A stretch of 64,000 nucleotides of DNA from an uncultured bacterium (GCA_905211505.1 CAJMAX010000001.1:23301-87300); one strand, 5' to 3'; shown: positions 27,537 to 36,643, counted from the stretch's first letter. A program made the numbers and translations. Notes: generated from the sequence alone by a model not told the origin.

Positions 27537-27971
27537 ATGAAACAGTTAACAATGCAGCAAAAAAAATTTGTATCTGAATATATCAAAACGCTTGATGGTG
27601 AAAAATCTTTGATAGCAGCTGGTTATAAAGTTAAGAATTTAAAGGCTTTTGCATTAGAGTTACTTGCCAAAGATTCAATAATAAACGAGATTAAAACAAT
27701 GTTAAAACATCAAATTGAGGCTCTCAATGTTCAAAAGGGGTATGTTATACAAAAACTTTTGCAAATAGCAGAATTTTCTTTGGAAGAAGAAGATATTTTG
27801 GATAAAGAAGGTTACCCTACAGGAAAAAAGAAATTGAGAGATTCTTCTTCCGGATTGAAAGCTTTGGAAAGTTTGTGCAAATATCTTGGCTTTTTTGTCG
27901 CAAAATCTGAGGATGAGTATCATGAAGCGAAAATTATTACTATTTCAAATTTAGATGATGAAAAAATTTAA
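27537..27971 (+). CDS. Terminase small subunit
   Basis: A 144-residue DNA-recognition subunit of the packaging motor (Terminase_2 type). The opening LTMQQKKFVSEYIKTLDGEKSLIAAGYK is the characteristic N-terminal HTH with its conserved Q..F..EY and A...AGY. A helical oligomerisation region and a final acidic segment (GLKALESLCKYLGFF) follow. In standard phages it sits next to the large subunit; here three genes intervene. Confidence 0.85.
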   Translation: MKQLTMQQKKFVSEYIKTLDGEKSLIAAGYKVKNLKAFALELLAKDSIINEIKTMLKHQIEALNVQKGYVIQKLLQIAEFSLEEEDILDKEGYPTGKKKLRDSSSGLKALESLCKYLGFFVAKSEDEYHEAKIITISNLDDEKI

Positions 27972-27988
27972 CAATGAAAGGTTTTTTA

Positions 27989-28339
27989 ATGAAAGATAAT
28001 AAAAATATTGAGCAGCTTCTTCTTGATGATATTTCAAGTGAAGATTTACTTAATTCAAAGATTGAACAAGAATTTACTTCTCAGCTTGAGGATAAAGGCT
28101 GTAGAGAAAAGAAGTTTGTAACTGATTTAAAACTGGCTCCTAAAGAAAAACTTTTTTCTAAAGATGCTGTATATCTTGTAATAAATAAAAACAGCAAGAC
28201 AAAATCTTATATTAATGGTGTTCAGGCGGAAGGCTTTCTTGGTTCGCAGAATGCGCTTAGAGAAAAATTTTTGTCAGGTAAAACAGATTATTTTGTAAGT
28301 GATAGTAATTATATAAAATTTTTCAAGGTAAAAGTATAG
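27989..28339 (+). CDS. Unknown phage-cluster protein
   Basis: A 116-residue protein of unrecognised family between the small terminase and GNAT genes. The ATG at 27989 is chosen over 27974 because AAAGG lies 7 bases ahead of it. The first half is acidic and helical (NIEQLLLDDISSEDLL); the second half is Lys-rich with short beta-strands (AVYLVINKNSKTKSYINGV, DYFVSDSNYIKFFKVKV). No catalytic motif is seen. Confidence 0.55.
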   Translation: MKDNKNIEQLLLDDISSEDLLNSKIEQEFTSQLEDKGCREKKFVTDLKLAPKEKLFSKDAVYLVINKNSKTKSYINGVQAEGFLGSQNALREKFLSGKTDYFVSDSNYIKFFKVKV

Positions 28340-28343
28340 TTAA

Positions 28344-28868
28344 ATGTGTAAATTTATTGAAGTAGATTTGAATACTCCACATAATCTTTTCTCCATTTTG
28401 CATCATATCCCGAATATTCAAAACTGTTATCGTAAGTATTATAAATATTTACAAGACGATTTTGCTGAATATGAGGAAGATATTTTGTCCTACATAAGTC
28501 ATTGTAGTCCATATTTTTGGATTGTTTTGGATTATGACGATACATTTATGGGATTCATAGCTATGGATAATTTTGTTGGTCGCCGGCAAAATTTGTATAG
28601 CGGAGAGATATCTGTATGTTTAGAAAAAAGAGCCTGGGGCAGTTTTTGCAGATATGGTGCAAAAATTTTTTTAAAGAAATGTTTTGATGAACTAGGTTTA
28701 TATAAAATCAAAGCTCAAATTTTTCCGGATAATTTTAGAGTGAAATCTATTTTAAAAACTTCAGGTTTTGAATACGAATCAACCTTGAAAGCAGAAACCC
28801 TTAGACAAGGTGTGCCACAAGATATAGAGGTTTATTCTCTATACAGAAATTATTATTATGCGAGGTAA
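28344..28868 (+). CDS. GNAT-family N-acetyltransferase within the packaging genes
   Basis: A 174-residue acetyltransferase of the RimJ/RimL-like GNAT group. The fold elements are seen: a core strand ending IAMDNF, the SGEISVCLEKRAWGSFCRYGAKIFLKKC acetyl-CoA-binding loop and helix, and IKAQIFPDNFRVKSILKTSGFEYEST, which matches the conserved N..S......GF motif of this group. Such enzymes acetylate protein N-termini or small molecules. An acetyltransferase inside a terminase-portal module is uncommon in simple phages and may modify a particle or host protein. It lies 4 bases before the portal gene. Confidence 0.75.
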   Translation: MCKFIEVDLNTPHNLFSILHHIPNIQNCYRKYYKYLQDDFAEYEEDILSYISHCSPYFWIVLDYDDTFMGFIAMDNFVGRRQNLYSGEISVCLEKRAWGSFCRYGAKIFLKKCFDELGLYKIKAQIFPDNFRVKSILKTSGFEYESTLKAETLRQGVPQDIEVYSLYRNYYYAR

Positions 28869-28871
28869 ATT

Positions 28872-30566
28872 ATGGAAAAATTATCAAAAGTTCAATCAAC
28901 AGGTATTGATTCTGTTGAAGAACAAAATATTATGAGTTGTATTATTGAAAAGTATGATGATTATAACGAAACACGTCGTTTACAACTATCCGATAATCGA
29001 TTAATTCGTCATGCTATATATAATTCGGATATTCCACGGGTAAACGGTTGGGATTGCCAAATTCAGCTTCCTGAAATTTATGAACTTGCTCAAACTTTAA
29101 AATCTCATATTGTTCAGAATTTGTATTCTCATCCGGATAGTATGTTTGATGTTTCCGGAGTCGATATGAAAACTCAAAAGTATGCAAACAAGCAAAAGGC
29201 AATGCTTGTTAATACATTTGAACTAATGAAAATTGAAGATGAAATGGAAAAGATTATTGATTCTGTTGTAGAGACAGGTGAAGTAACTCTTTTTGTGGGC
29301 TGGGAAACTAAAACTAAAAAAGTAAGAAGAGCACTGTCTGTGGAAGAGCAGCTTTCTAAAAGAACGGAAACCTCATTTGTTGTAGAAGATAAGATTGTTT
29401 ATGATAATGCAAAGGTTAAATTTATAAACTATGAGGACTTTGTTTTTGATAAAAGCGATGCTGCAAATTGGGATTCTTGTTCAAAAATATATAGAACATA
29501 TCAGTCATTTGATGAAATTAAATCAAATAATGCAAATAATTTGCTGAATTTAGAAAAATTGGAAGTGTTGAAAGGGGTGGTGGCAAATAAAAAAACTAAG
29601 AAAGATAGTAATATTTCCGGCAAGAAAATTGAAGTACTTGAGTACTGGGGAGATATTGAACTTACAGATGGTAAAGTTTTAAAGAATAAACTTATTGTAG
29701 TGGCTGGACGCAGTGTAATTATCCGGTTTGAGGATAATCCGTTTGTAATAAATCCTTTTATTCATGCAAATATTATAGAATGTCCGGCAACGGGGCGTGG
29801 TATTTCGCCATTACGTGTTGCACTAATTCTTAATAATATTTCTTCAACAATTTTAAACAAACAGTTGGATGCACTAGCCTTGATGATGAATCCTCCATAT
29901 TTGGCTCCAAAAGGGTGTTTTATGGGGCAGCAAGATGTAAGTCCAGGTAAAATTATTGAATATGATGCCTCATTAATGACCTCAACACCAACACCTTTAT
30001 CTTTTGATAAAGCTATGACGGGTTGGGATTTCTTAAATTATTTTAAATCAACAATTGAAAGTGCTACAGGAATATTTAAAAACATGGCAGGAAATATTCA
30101 AACACTTGACAGAACTGCAACTGAAATTAATTATTCTGTTAATGGACAGGAGGCTCGTTTAAATATGATTTTGGAAGCAATTAATAGAAAAGTTATTGTT
30201 CCAATGGTAGAGAAAACTGCAGAATTAATATCTTATTTTAAACTGGGAGAGGAAAATATTCTCACAAATGACAGAGGACAATGTTCATATATTCAAATTG
30301 ACGATGATGTTCGGAATTCTTCATATGTTTATCGTTATGGTGATAGAAAAGCTACATTTGAACGCAAGTCTAAGCTAAAAGAACTGTTTGAAATTGTCCA
30401 ATCTTTTGCAAACGTTGAGGCCGTTGCTCAACGTATAGATTGGCTTGAATGTTTTAAATTCGCGCTAGAGCAGTATGGTATTGAAAATTCCAATAATTTT
30501 TTAATAGAGGATACTAGTGTTCAAAAATCTGATTTAGCGTCAACTGGAGCTCTGGCTAAAAAATAA
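28872..30566 (+). CDS. Portal protein, P22-like
   Basis: A 564-residue protein forming the dodecameric vertex through which DNA enters. It opens with helical segments and contains EIYELAQTLKSHIVQN, the central GRGISPLRVALILNNISSTILNKQ clip/stem region and ARLNMILEAINRKVIVPMVE crown-proximal helix, all typical of P22-type portals. P22 portal is longer (725) owing to a barrel domain that appears absent here. AGG precedes the ATG, and TerL follows after 18 bases. Confidence 0.78.
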   Translation: MEKLSKVQSTGIDSVEEQNIMSCIIEKYDDYNETRRLQLSDNRLIRHAIYNSDIPRVNGWDCQIQLPEIYELAQTLKSHIVQNLYSHPDSMFDVSGVDMKTQKYANKQKAMLVNTFELMKIEDEMEKIIDSVVETGEVTLFVGWETKTKKVRRALSVEEQLSKRTETSFVVEDKIVYDNAKVKFINYEDFVFDKSDAANWDSCSKIYRTYQSFDEIKSNNANNLLNLEKLEVLKGVVANKKTKKDSNISGKKIEVLEYWGDIELTDGKVLKNKLIVVAGRSVIIRFEDNPFVINPFIHANIIECPATGRGISPLRVALILNNISSTILNKQLDALALMMNPPYLAPKGCFMGQQDVSPGKIIEYDASLMTSTPTPLSFDKAMTGWDFLNYFKSTIESATGIFKNMAGNIQTLDRTATEINYSVNGQEARLNMILEAINRKVIVPMVEKTAELISYFKLGEENILTNDRGQCSYIQIDDDVRNSSYVYRYGDRKATFERKSKLKELFEIVQSFANVEAVAQRIDWLECFKFALEQYGIENSNNFLIEDTSVQKSDLASTGALAKK

Positions 30567-30584
30567 CAGTTTGGATTATTAATA

Positions 30585-31874
30585 ATGAAATATAAATTAT
30601 TAGATGCACAAAGAAAATTTTTGGAAATCCCTCATACTTATTCATTGGATGTAGCAGTGTATCAAGGTGGTTATGGTTCCGGCAAAACTTTTGCCGGAGC
30701 CTTGCTCGGAATATTATTGGCTTTGAAATTTCCGGGAATTAGAGGGCTTGTAGGGGCACAAACTTATACCCTGGTAAGAGATACAACTTTACAGACTTAT
30801 TTTGAGCATTTAGAGCAAATGAAGTTTTGTGAGGGTGTTGATTACAGGTGGACAAGTTCTGAACAAAAACTCGTATTTCATAATGGCTCAGAAATTTTAT
30901 TTAGGCATTTTGACGAACCGAATAAATTGAAATCATTGAATTTAGGTTTTGTAGAAATTGAAGAAATGTCTGATGTTCCGTATGATACTTTTAAAATGCT
31001 TGTAGCGAGAATGCGTCAGAAAATTTTGCCTCAATGGAAAAATTTTACATATAGGATTTTTGGACATACCAATCCTGAAATTCAAAAAGGCTGGATTTAT
31101 AAAACTTTTTTCGATAATCCCCCTCCAAATTATAGATTAATTTGTGCACCTACTACACAGAATATTTATTTGCCTCAAGGTTTTTGTGATGAATTGAAAA
31201 AACTTTATGATAATAGTTATTACGAGACTTTTGTTCTTGGTAAGACGGGTAATTATAATCAAAATTTGGTAGTAAAAGATTTCACTGATGATAATGTTCG
31301 AGAGATTAAATACCAGCAGGATTTAGATGTTCATATCAGTTGTGATTTCAATGTAGATCCTATGGCATGGGTACTGGCTCATAAAACAGATGACAAAGTT
31401 TTTTATTTTGATGAACTGGTTATAGAGAATACAACTACTGCTAAAACTTGTGAGGAATTTTGTAAAAGATATCCGGACCATAAAGGAAAAGTTATTATAA
31501 ATGGTGATGCATCAGGTGATAATCGTAGTTGTACAAGTGAATACACAAATTATGTAATTATTAAAAAGAAAATGCAAACTTTTGGGTACGATGCTGAGAT
31601 AAAGATTAAGGCTTTCAACCCTCCTATAAAAAATAGGGTAGCAGCGTTTAATGCAAAAGTAAGAAATGCAGATGGTGAAATTGGTTTGTATGTTTCTCCA
31701 AAATGTGAAAAGCTGCTATATAACATTTATAATCTACGTTATATGGAGGGTTCTTCAAAGATAAATATTCCTACCTATTCTCAGATTAAACAATCTAAGG
31801 AATTAAAATTTTTGTCGCATCCGTTTGATGCAGCCTCATATCTTGTTGATTTTTACTGGCCTATAGTTTTATAA
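30585..31874 (+). CDS. Terminase large subunit
   Basis: The packaging ATPase and nuclease, 429 residues. Walker A is GGYGSGKT (28-35), Walker B with catalytic Glu is LGFVEIEEMSD, and the coupling motif lies in RIFGHTNP. The C-terminal RNase H-like nuclease has its first Asp in HISCDFNVDP, a second in INGDASGDN and a late DAASY. All motifs appear intact, so the motor is predicted to be functional, which argues against simple decay. It is the second last gene of the cluster. Confidence 0.9.
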   Translation: MKYKLLDAQRKFLEIPHTYSLDVAVYQGGYGSGKTFAGALLGILLALKFPGIRGLVGAQTYTLVRDTTLQTYFEHLEQMKFCEGVDYRWTSSEQKLVFHNGSEILFRHFDEPNKLKSLNLGFVEIEEMSDVPYDTFKMLVARMRQKILPQWKNFTYRIFGHTNPEIQKGWIYKTFFDNPPPNYRLICAPTTQNIYLPQGFCDELKKLYDNSYYETFVLGKTGNYNQNLVVKDFTDDNVREIKYQQDLDVHISCDFNVDPMAWVLAHKTDDKVFYFDELVIENTTTAKTCEEFCKRYPDHKGKVIINGDASGDNRSCTSEYTNYVIIKKKMQTFGYDAEIKIKAFNPPIKNRVAAFNAKVRNADGEIGLYVSPKCEKLLYNIYNLRYMEGSSKINIPTYSQIKQSKELKFLSHPFDAASYLVDFYWPIVL

Positions 31875-31894
31875 AAGATAAAAGGAAGATTTTT

Positions 31895-32125
31895 ATGGAC
31901 ACATTATTGTATTATTCTCCGGTAATTATTGTTATTTTGGTGTTTCTTATTCAACAGAGAATTGTAGTTACACCCGAGCAATTGGAAAAGAAACATCGAG
32001 AAATTCTGAATGATGTTGAGAATCGTTTTGTAACTATTAATAGTCATGAAGATTTAAAATGTCAGTTTTTTGAAATGAAAGAAAAAATTGATAAAATTTA
32101 TGATTGTTTAATAATAACTAAATGA
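31895..32125 (+). CDS. Small single-span membrane protein at the end of the cluster
   Basis: A 76-residue protein with one N-terminal membrane helix (residues about 6-22) followed by a charged helical tail with coiled-coil potential. The layout resembles i-spanins or small phage membrane proteins, but no lipobox or partner gene is seen. AAAGGAAG precedes the ATG. Confidence 0.55.
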   Translation: MDTLLYYSPVIIVILVFLIQQRIVVTPEQLEKKHREILNDVENRFVTINSHEDLKCQFFEMKEKIDKIYDCLIITK

Positions 32126-32246
32126 ATTATGAGTATTAGTTTTGTAACAAAATATTAAATTCTGCCTTTTCTATTTAAAGATTTGAATTCAAAATACCGT
32201 ATATAAAGACAAGTACAGTAATAAAATTGAAAGGTTTTGGATTTCA

Positions 32247-34058
32247 ATGGGAATAGCAACATGTCAAGCCAGATTTTTAGGCATAACAGCAAGAAAAGCA
32301 GATTGTGAATATAAATCTACTGAATTGGCGCAGCAAAAACTTGAGATAACAAATCAGTTATCAAGTGTTTCTGCAGAATATTCCAACGCCTTGAATTCTA
32401 CAAAACTAATTTGGTCTAATGAAGCTGTTGGCAAGGATTATGGATTAACATACAGTTTATTAATGATGCCTTCTGCAATAAATGATTATAACCCATATAT
32501 GATAACAACAACTTCAGGGGCTATTGTCTTAAATTCAGAATATGCAGCTGCAGCTAAAGCTGCCGGAATATCAATGGCAGGTGGCGTAGGCTCTAGTGAT
32601 TCAAGAGATAAATTTATTGCGGCTCTGGTTCCTGGTGGTATTATTACTCAGGAAACAGCTAATCAACTTACCGTAAAAGATTATGCGTATGAAGCTGATG
32701 TTAACAAGCCTGGTTCTGTTATTTTGTCTCAAAATCAACCTACTGGTGCTACCGGTTCTGTTGGTTGGAATCCTACAGCAGGTATGGGTGCAAAACCTAT
32801 GGATAAAACATCTGTTTCTGCTATGCAGTTGGAAGATTTGATTTTCAGTGAAGCTATCGGTCAGCAAAAACTTGACTGGGGACAGCTGACAGTTGATAAA
32901 AATAATAATATGATTACCGAGGCAGAATTCGAGAAGAAAAAACAAGACTACGATAACTTGATTAAGGATGCCAGAAAAGCCGGTGATATGGCTGAAGTTG
33001 AAAGATTAACTACAGAAAAAGAAAAATATATTGCAGATAATCAGGGTAAAGTCCAAAGTTTTAAGCCATCAGATAATTTGCAAACAAACGATAATTCAAT
33101 TAAAGATTCAGGTTTTACAATTGTTGAGAATGGAATAATTAACCATTACGAAGACGAACTTAAAAATATGACAATTGGTGATTTGCTTTCTCATAATATT
33201 GTGTTGATGATGCAAGGAAATAAAGCAGATGATATGTCAAAAAGCGTTGAAAAACTTTTAGAATCAATAGCTAAAGTTTTTGGGTACGGACAATCTGGTG
33301 TTGGTCTTAACGTTGATGACGCATCTAATGACGCATTAAAATATGCTATGGAAATGACTAAAAGATTCTTTTTAAATCCGGGTAATGCGATTACTGAGGG
33401 TTCAAGAGGTAGTGATAAATCGATGACTGATAACAGTGCCTATTTGAATGCTACAGACTATAACAGGATATCTCAAGCTAAAGGTTATACAGCAGTCAGT
33501 CTTTCAAATATGTTATCTACATTCTTGACATTTTTTGATAACTCTTTAAATGGCGCAACTTCAGATTATGTTGTTGGTAAATCAGTTGAAACTTCGCAGT
33601 TTGTTACTGATAATAATAGCTATTATTATATAGGACAAACCGATGAAGATGCCCCTACACTAAATGAAAAATTAGCAGATTTTTATGACGAGATTTATAA
33701 TAATATCTGTGAACATGGTTGGAGAGAAGATGCAAGTCTTGATGATGATGAGTATCTTGAGAGTATGATAAAAGATGGCAGATATTCTATGAGTTCTCTA
33801 AATAATGATGGCTATTATTACCAGACACGTTATAACGAAACTGGATATCTTTCAGAAGTTTCAGATACTGATGCTATCACAAGAGCTGAAGCAGAATATA
33901 CTCGTAAAAAAGCAGAATTAACGTATAAAGAAGATTCAATAGATTTGAAAGCTAAAAAACTAGATGCTGAAATTTCTGCACTATCGACTGAGTATGATAC
34001 AGTAAAAAGTTTACTTTCCAAAAATATTGAAAAAACATTTTCAATGTATTCAGGTTAA
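32247..34058 (+). CDS. Large protein with N- and C-terminal coiled coils; possible exported filament-type protein
   Basis: A 603-residue protein without signal peptide. Residues about 20-55 are a helical heptad-like region (LAQQKLEITNQLSSVSAEYSN), the middle is variable, Gly/Asn/Ser-rich, and residues about 545-600 form a strong coiled coil (ITRAEAEYTRKKAELTYKED then LDAEISALSTEYDTVKS). Conserved helical ends around a variable centre is the layout of flagellin and hook-associated proteins exported by the flagellar apparatus, encoded 9 kb away; this is inference by shape only. It lies just after the phage block but has its own start region (GGA 5 bases before the ATG) and terminator, and looks like a host gene. 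Confidence 0.6.
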   Translation: MGIATCQARFLGITARKADCEYKSTELAQQKLEITNQLSSVSAEYSNALNSTKLIWSNEAVGKDYGLTYSLLMMPSAINDYNPYMITTTSGAIVLNSEYAAAAKAAGISMAGGVGSSDSRDKFIAALVPGGIITQETANQLTVKDYAYEADVNKPGSVILSQNQPTGATGSVGWNPTAGMGAKPMDKTSVSAMQLEDLIFSEAIGQQKLDWGQLTVDKNNNMITEAEFEKKKQDYDNLIKDARKAGDMAEVERLTTEKEKYIADNQGKVQSFKPSDNLQTNDNSIKDSGFTIVENGIINHYEDELKNMTIGDLLSHNIVLMMQGNKADDMSKSVEKLLESIAKVFGYGQSGVGLNVDDASNDALKYAMEMTKRFFLNPGNAITEGSRGSDKSMTDNSAYLNATDYNRISQAKGYTAVSLSNMLSTFLTFFDNSLNGATSDYVVGKSVETSQFVTDNNSYYYIGQTDEDAPTLNEKLADFYDEIYNNICEHGWREDASLDDDEYLESMIKDGRYSMSSLNNDGYYYQTRYNETGYLSEVSDTDAITRAEAEYTRKKAELTYKEDSIDLKAKKLDAEISALSTEYDTVKSLLSKNIEKTFSMYSG

Positions 34059-34082
34059 AAAAGCGGCATTTATGCCGCTTTT
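34059..34082. terminator. Bidirectional terminator
   Basis: AAAAGCGGCAT at 34059-34069 pairs perfectly with ATGCCGCTTTT at 34072-34082, with T tracts on both strands, between convergent genes. Confidence 0.92.
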
Positions 34083-35315
34083 TTATTTTGTATATTTTTT
34101 ACCTAATAGTTCATCAGGTAGGAATTGCTGTTCAATATCAGGTGCATCATGTGAATAAACATATCCAATGCCGAATCCGTATTTTTTAGCATCTTTATAA
34201 TGCGCGTCCCGCAGATGCATTGGCGGCGGATAGTCTTTTCCTTGAGCGATATCAGAAAGTGCCGCATCAATTGCACAAACTGTTTCATTAGATTTTGGTG
34301 CTCTAGCCACATAAATTACAGCTTGAGCAAGAGGTATTCTTCCCTCTGGAAGTCCTAACAGTTCAACTGCTTTATATGCGTTCAGTGCCACGTTTAAAGC
34401 GTTTGTATCTGCATTTCCTACATCTTCTGCCGCACAGGTGATAAGTCTTCGTGCAATAAATCGCGGGTCTTCCCCTGCTGTTATCATTTTTGCAAGGTAA
34501 TAAATAGCTGCATCAGGGTCGCTTCCTCTCAAACTTTTTTGAAACGCTGATGCACAATCATAATGCTCTTGTTGGGAGTATCTTGTATTTCTTTGCTGAC
34601 AAATTTCTTCAATAATTTTAACCGTCAGCATCCTCTTACCGTCTTTTAAGTCACTTGCAAAATACGCATTTTCTACTATGTTAAGAGCATATCTTGCATC
34701 TCCTCTTGCAAGGTTGATGATGAAATCCAGAACTCCGCTTTCACATTCCATAAGTGTATAGTGTGTTGCAAGGTAACTGAATCCTTTTTTTATTATTGAA
34801 GACATACTTTTATCATCTATAGCGTTAAGTCTTACAACCTGAACTCTTGATAAAAGAGCCGGAACAACTTGAAATGACGGATTTTCCGTTGTTGAACCAA
34901 TTAAGAATAATGTACCGTTTTCAAGATGTGGTAACAGTGCATCCTGCTGGGTTTTTGAATATCTGTGGATTTCATCAATAAATAAAATTGTTTTTTGTCC
35001 TGCGCGCAGTGATTCTTTTGCTTTTTCAACTGCATCTTTAATATCTTTTACGCCGGATGTTACTGCAGAAATTTCAATAAAATTTGCGTTTGTTTTTGTT
35101 GCAATAAGTCGTGCCAGTGTAGTTTTTCCGCACCCGGGAGTTCCCCAGAAAATTAAAGAAAATAATCTGTTCGTTTTGAGTAAATTTAAAATAGGGCTAT
35201 TGGGTGCTACAACATTACTTTGACCTAAAAAATCTTCAATAGTTTTAGGGCGTAGAATTTCTGCTAACGGGATTTGTTTATTTTGATTTTCAAGTTCTGT
35301 AAATAAATTGTTCAT
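34083..35315 (-). CDS. rarA: Replication-associated recombination protein RarA (MgsA)
   Basis: AAA+ ATPase of the RuvB/clamp-loader family acting at stalled replication forks, 410 residues. Walker A is GTPGCGKT (58-65), Walker B LFIDEIHR, sensor 1 GSTTENPSF, followed by the tetramerisation domain with SLRGSDPDAA and DPRFIARRL. The C-terminus (YPPPMHLRDAHYKDAKKYGFG) is the conserved RarA tail. Its ATG at 35315 is 6 bases from a -10 box and has no ribosome binding site. Confidence 0.95.
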   Translation of the reverse strand: MNNLFTELENQNKQIPLAEILRPKTIEDFLGQSNVVAPNSPILNLLKTNRLFSLIFWGTPGCGKTTLARLIATKTNANFIEISAVTSGVKDIKDAVEKAKESLRAGQKTILFIDEIHRYSKTQQDALLPHLENGTLFLIGSTTENPSFQVVPALLSRVQVVRLNAIDDKSMSSIIKKGFSYLATHYTLMECESGVLDFIINLARGDARYALNIVENAYFASDLKDGKRMLTVKIIEEICQQRNTRYSQQEHYDCASAFQKSLRGSDPDAAIYYLAKMITAGEDPRFIARRLITCAAEDVGNADTNALNVALNAYKAVELLGLPEGRIPLAQAVIYVARAPKSNETVCAIDAALSDIAQGKDYPPPMHLRDAHYKDAKKYGFGIGYVYSHDAPDIEQQFLPDELLGKKYTK

Positions 35316-35351
35316 AGTATAATTATACTATAATAAATATTACTATATCAA
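35316..35351 (-). promoter_or_regulatory. Promoter of rarA, leaderless
   Basis: On the minus strand TTGATA (plus 35346-35351), an 18-base spacer and TATAAT (plus 35322-35327), then 6 bases to the ATG. Confidence 0.6.
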
Positions 35352-35405
35352 ACAAGAGGTATTTCCTCGTCCGAGCATCGGAGAGGAGTAGGGTGAGGAT
35401 ATATT

Positions 35406-36626
35406 TTGAATAAAAATTTTTGGATTGTTATAGTTTCAACTTTAATTTTGATAACAGGAATGTTTTTTGCATTTAGAAGTAAACATGTAGATAATGAAGT
35501 TGTATTTTGGACATTGCAGATGAATGATTTTGCTCCATACGTAAACGGAGTTATTTCTGAATTTGAAAAAGAAAATCCGAGTATAAAAATAAAATGGGTG
35601 GATGTTCCATTTTCCGAGGGTGAAAAAAGAACTTTAGCCTCTGTTTTAAGTGATAATCCGCCGGATTTGGTGAATTTAAATCCTGATTTTTCCTCAACTT
35701 TAGCTCATAAAGGTGCATTGTATGAGATTCCAAAAGCTGAAACAGAGCAGTTTAATCAGGAAATTATGGATGCGCTGAAAGTAGATGGTAAAATATATTC
35801 TATTCCGTGGTATGCAACTAGTGCAATAACAATCTATAATAAAAATATTTTAAAAAAATCAGGTATCTATATTCCAAAAACGTACTCCAATTTAGAGAAG
35901 TTAGCACCTCTTGTTAGAAAGAATGCAAATGCCTATATAATGTTACCTAACATTACAGAAAACGATACTATGCTAAAAATTCTTAATAAATATGGAGTTT
36001 TTGGCGTTGATAAAATAAATTCGAATAAATCTGCTGAAGTTTTTGAGATGTTTAAAAATTTATATATAAAAGATTTGATTCCAAAAGAATCAATTACAAT
36101 GACATTACAGGAATCTTTGGAAAAATATATGTCTGGAAATATATTGCTTATAAATGCAGGTCCTAATTTCTTGAACATGATTAAAGAAAATGCTCCAGCA
36201 ACATATGAAGTAACAGATGTTGCGCCTCAAATAACTGGAGAACTCGGGCAAAATGATTTTTCTTTGATGAATTTTGTTATACCTGTTAGAGCAAAACATA
36301 AAGACGAAGCTTTAAAATTTGCATTATTTTTGACTAATGAGAAAAATCAACTGGAACTGGCTAAACTAACAAATGTTCTGGCAACTAATGAAAAGGCATT
36401 AAAGAGTGATTTTTATACAAAATATGATGATAATTTGGAGGCAAAAGCCAGAGTTATAAGTGCAAATCAGCTTAATAAAATTCAGCCGGCATTCAAAACT
36501 CAAAAAGGGCAAAAAGATATAAATAATATTATAAATAATGCTGTGCAATCAGTCTTGTTGAATAAAAATGAAACAAAAACTATATTGGAAAAAGTGGAAA
36601 ATGATTGGCGAATGTTGAATGATTAA
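35406..36626 (+). CDS. Extracellular solute-binding protein (family 1, sugar-type)
   Basis: A 406-residue periplasmic binding protein. The N-terminal hydrophobic segment (residues about 4-22) may be an uncleaved anchor or signal; there is no lipobox cysteine. The mature part has the family 1 pattern: EFEKENPSIKIKWVDVPF, a DNPPDLVNLNPDF ligand loop, YSIPWYATSAITIYNKNIL and KHKDEALKFALFLTNEKNQ. Such proteins usually feed sugars to ABC importers, but no permease or ATPase gene is nearby. The start is a TTG preceded by GAGGAT. The DNA just upstream (35353-35400) is a repeat-like tract also hinted at near 55.97 kb. Confidence 0.85.
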   Translation: MNKNFWIVIVSTLILITGMFFAFRSKHVDNEVVFWTLQMNDFAPYVNGVISEFEKENPSIKIKWVDVPFSEGEKRTLASVLSDNPPDLVNLNPDFSSTLAHKGALYEIPKAETEQFNQEIMDALKVDGKIYSIPWYATSAITIYNKNILKKSGIYIPKTYSNLEKLAPLVRKNANAYIMLPNITENDTMLKILNKYGVFGVDKINSNKSAEVFEMFKNLYIKDLIPKESITMTLQESLEKYMSGNILLINAGPNFLNMIKENAPATYEVTDVAPQITGELGQNDFSLMNFVIPVRAKHKDEALKFALFLTNEKNQLELAKLTNVLATNEKALKSDFYTKYDDNLEAKARVISANQLNKIQPAFKTQKGQKDINNIINNAVQSVLLNKNETKTILEKVENDWRMLND

Positions 36627-36643
36627 AGTAAAAGGAGAAATAT

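Larger units (their letters stand above)
22497..32125 (+). mobile_element. Phage-derived head, packaging and lysis gene cluster (P22-like), incomplete or domesticated
   Basis: Twelve to thirteen consecutive plus-strand genes: LuxR-type regulator, amidase, beta-propeller protein, P22-type coat, LLH-type holin, probable scaffold, connector, small terminase, unknown, GNAT, portal, large terminase and a small membrane protein. These correspond to P22 gp10, gp5, gp8, gp4, gp3, gp1 and gp2, but the order is inverted relative to P22 (terminase last). No integrase, excisionase, repressor, replication, ejection-protein, tail-needle or tailspike gene is seen, and I found no flanking direct repeat that would mark att sites. 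Housekeeping genes flank both sides. It could be a cryptic prophage remnant, a phage satellite or a gene-transfer-agent-like element. Confidence 0.75.

Noticed and set aside
21783-32125. Search for attachment-site direct repeats flanking the phage block
   Set aside because: No repeat longer than what AT-rich sequence gives by chance was found by eye between the two edges, and there is no tRNA gene at either end.
32920-32970. EF-hand-like DKNNNMITEAEF in the 603-residue protein
   Set aside because: The loop is one residue short of the 12-residue EF-hand pattern, so calcium binding is not supported.
36105-36299. Minus-strand frame inside the solute-binding protein gene
   Set aside because: It is antisense to clearly conserved coding sequence and has no start signal.
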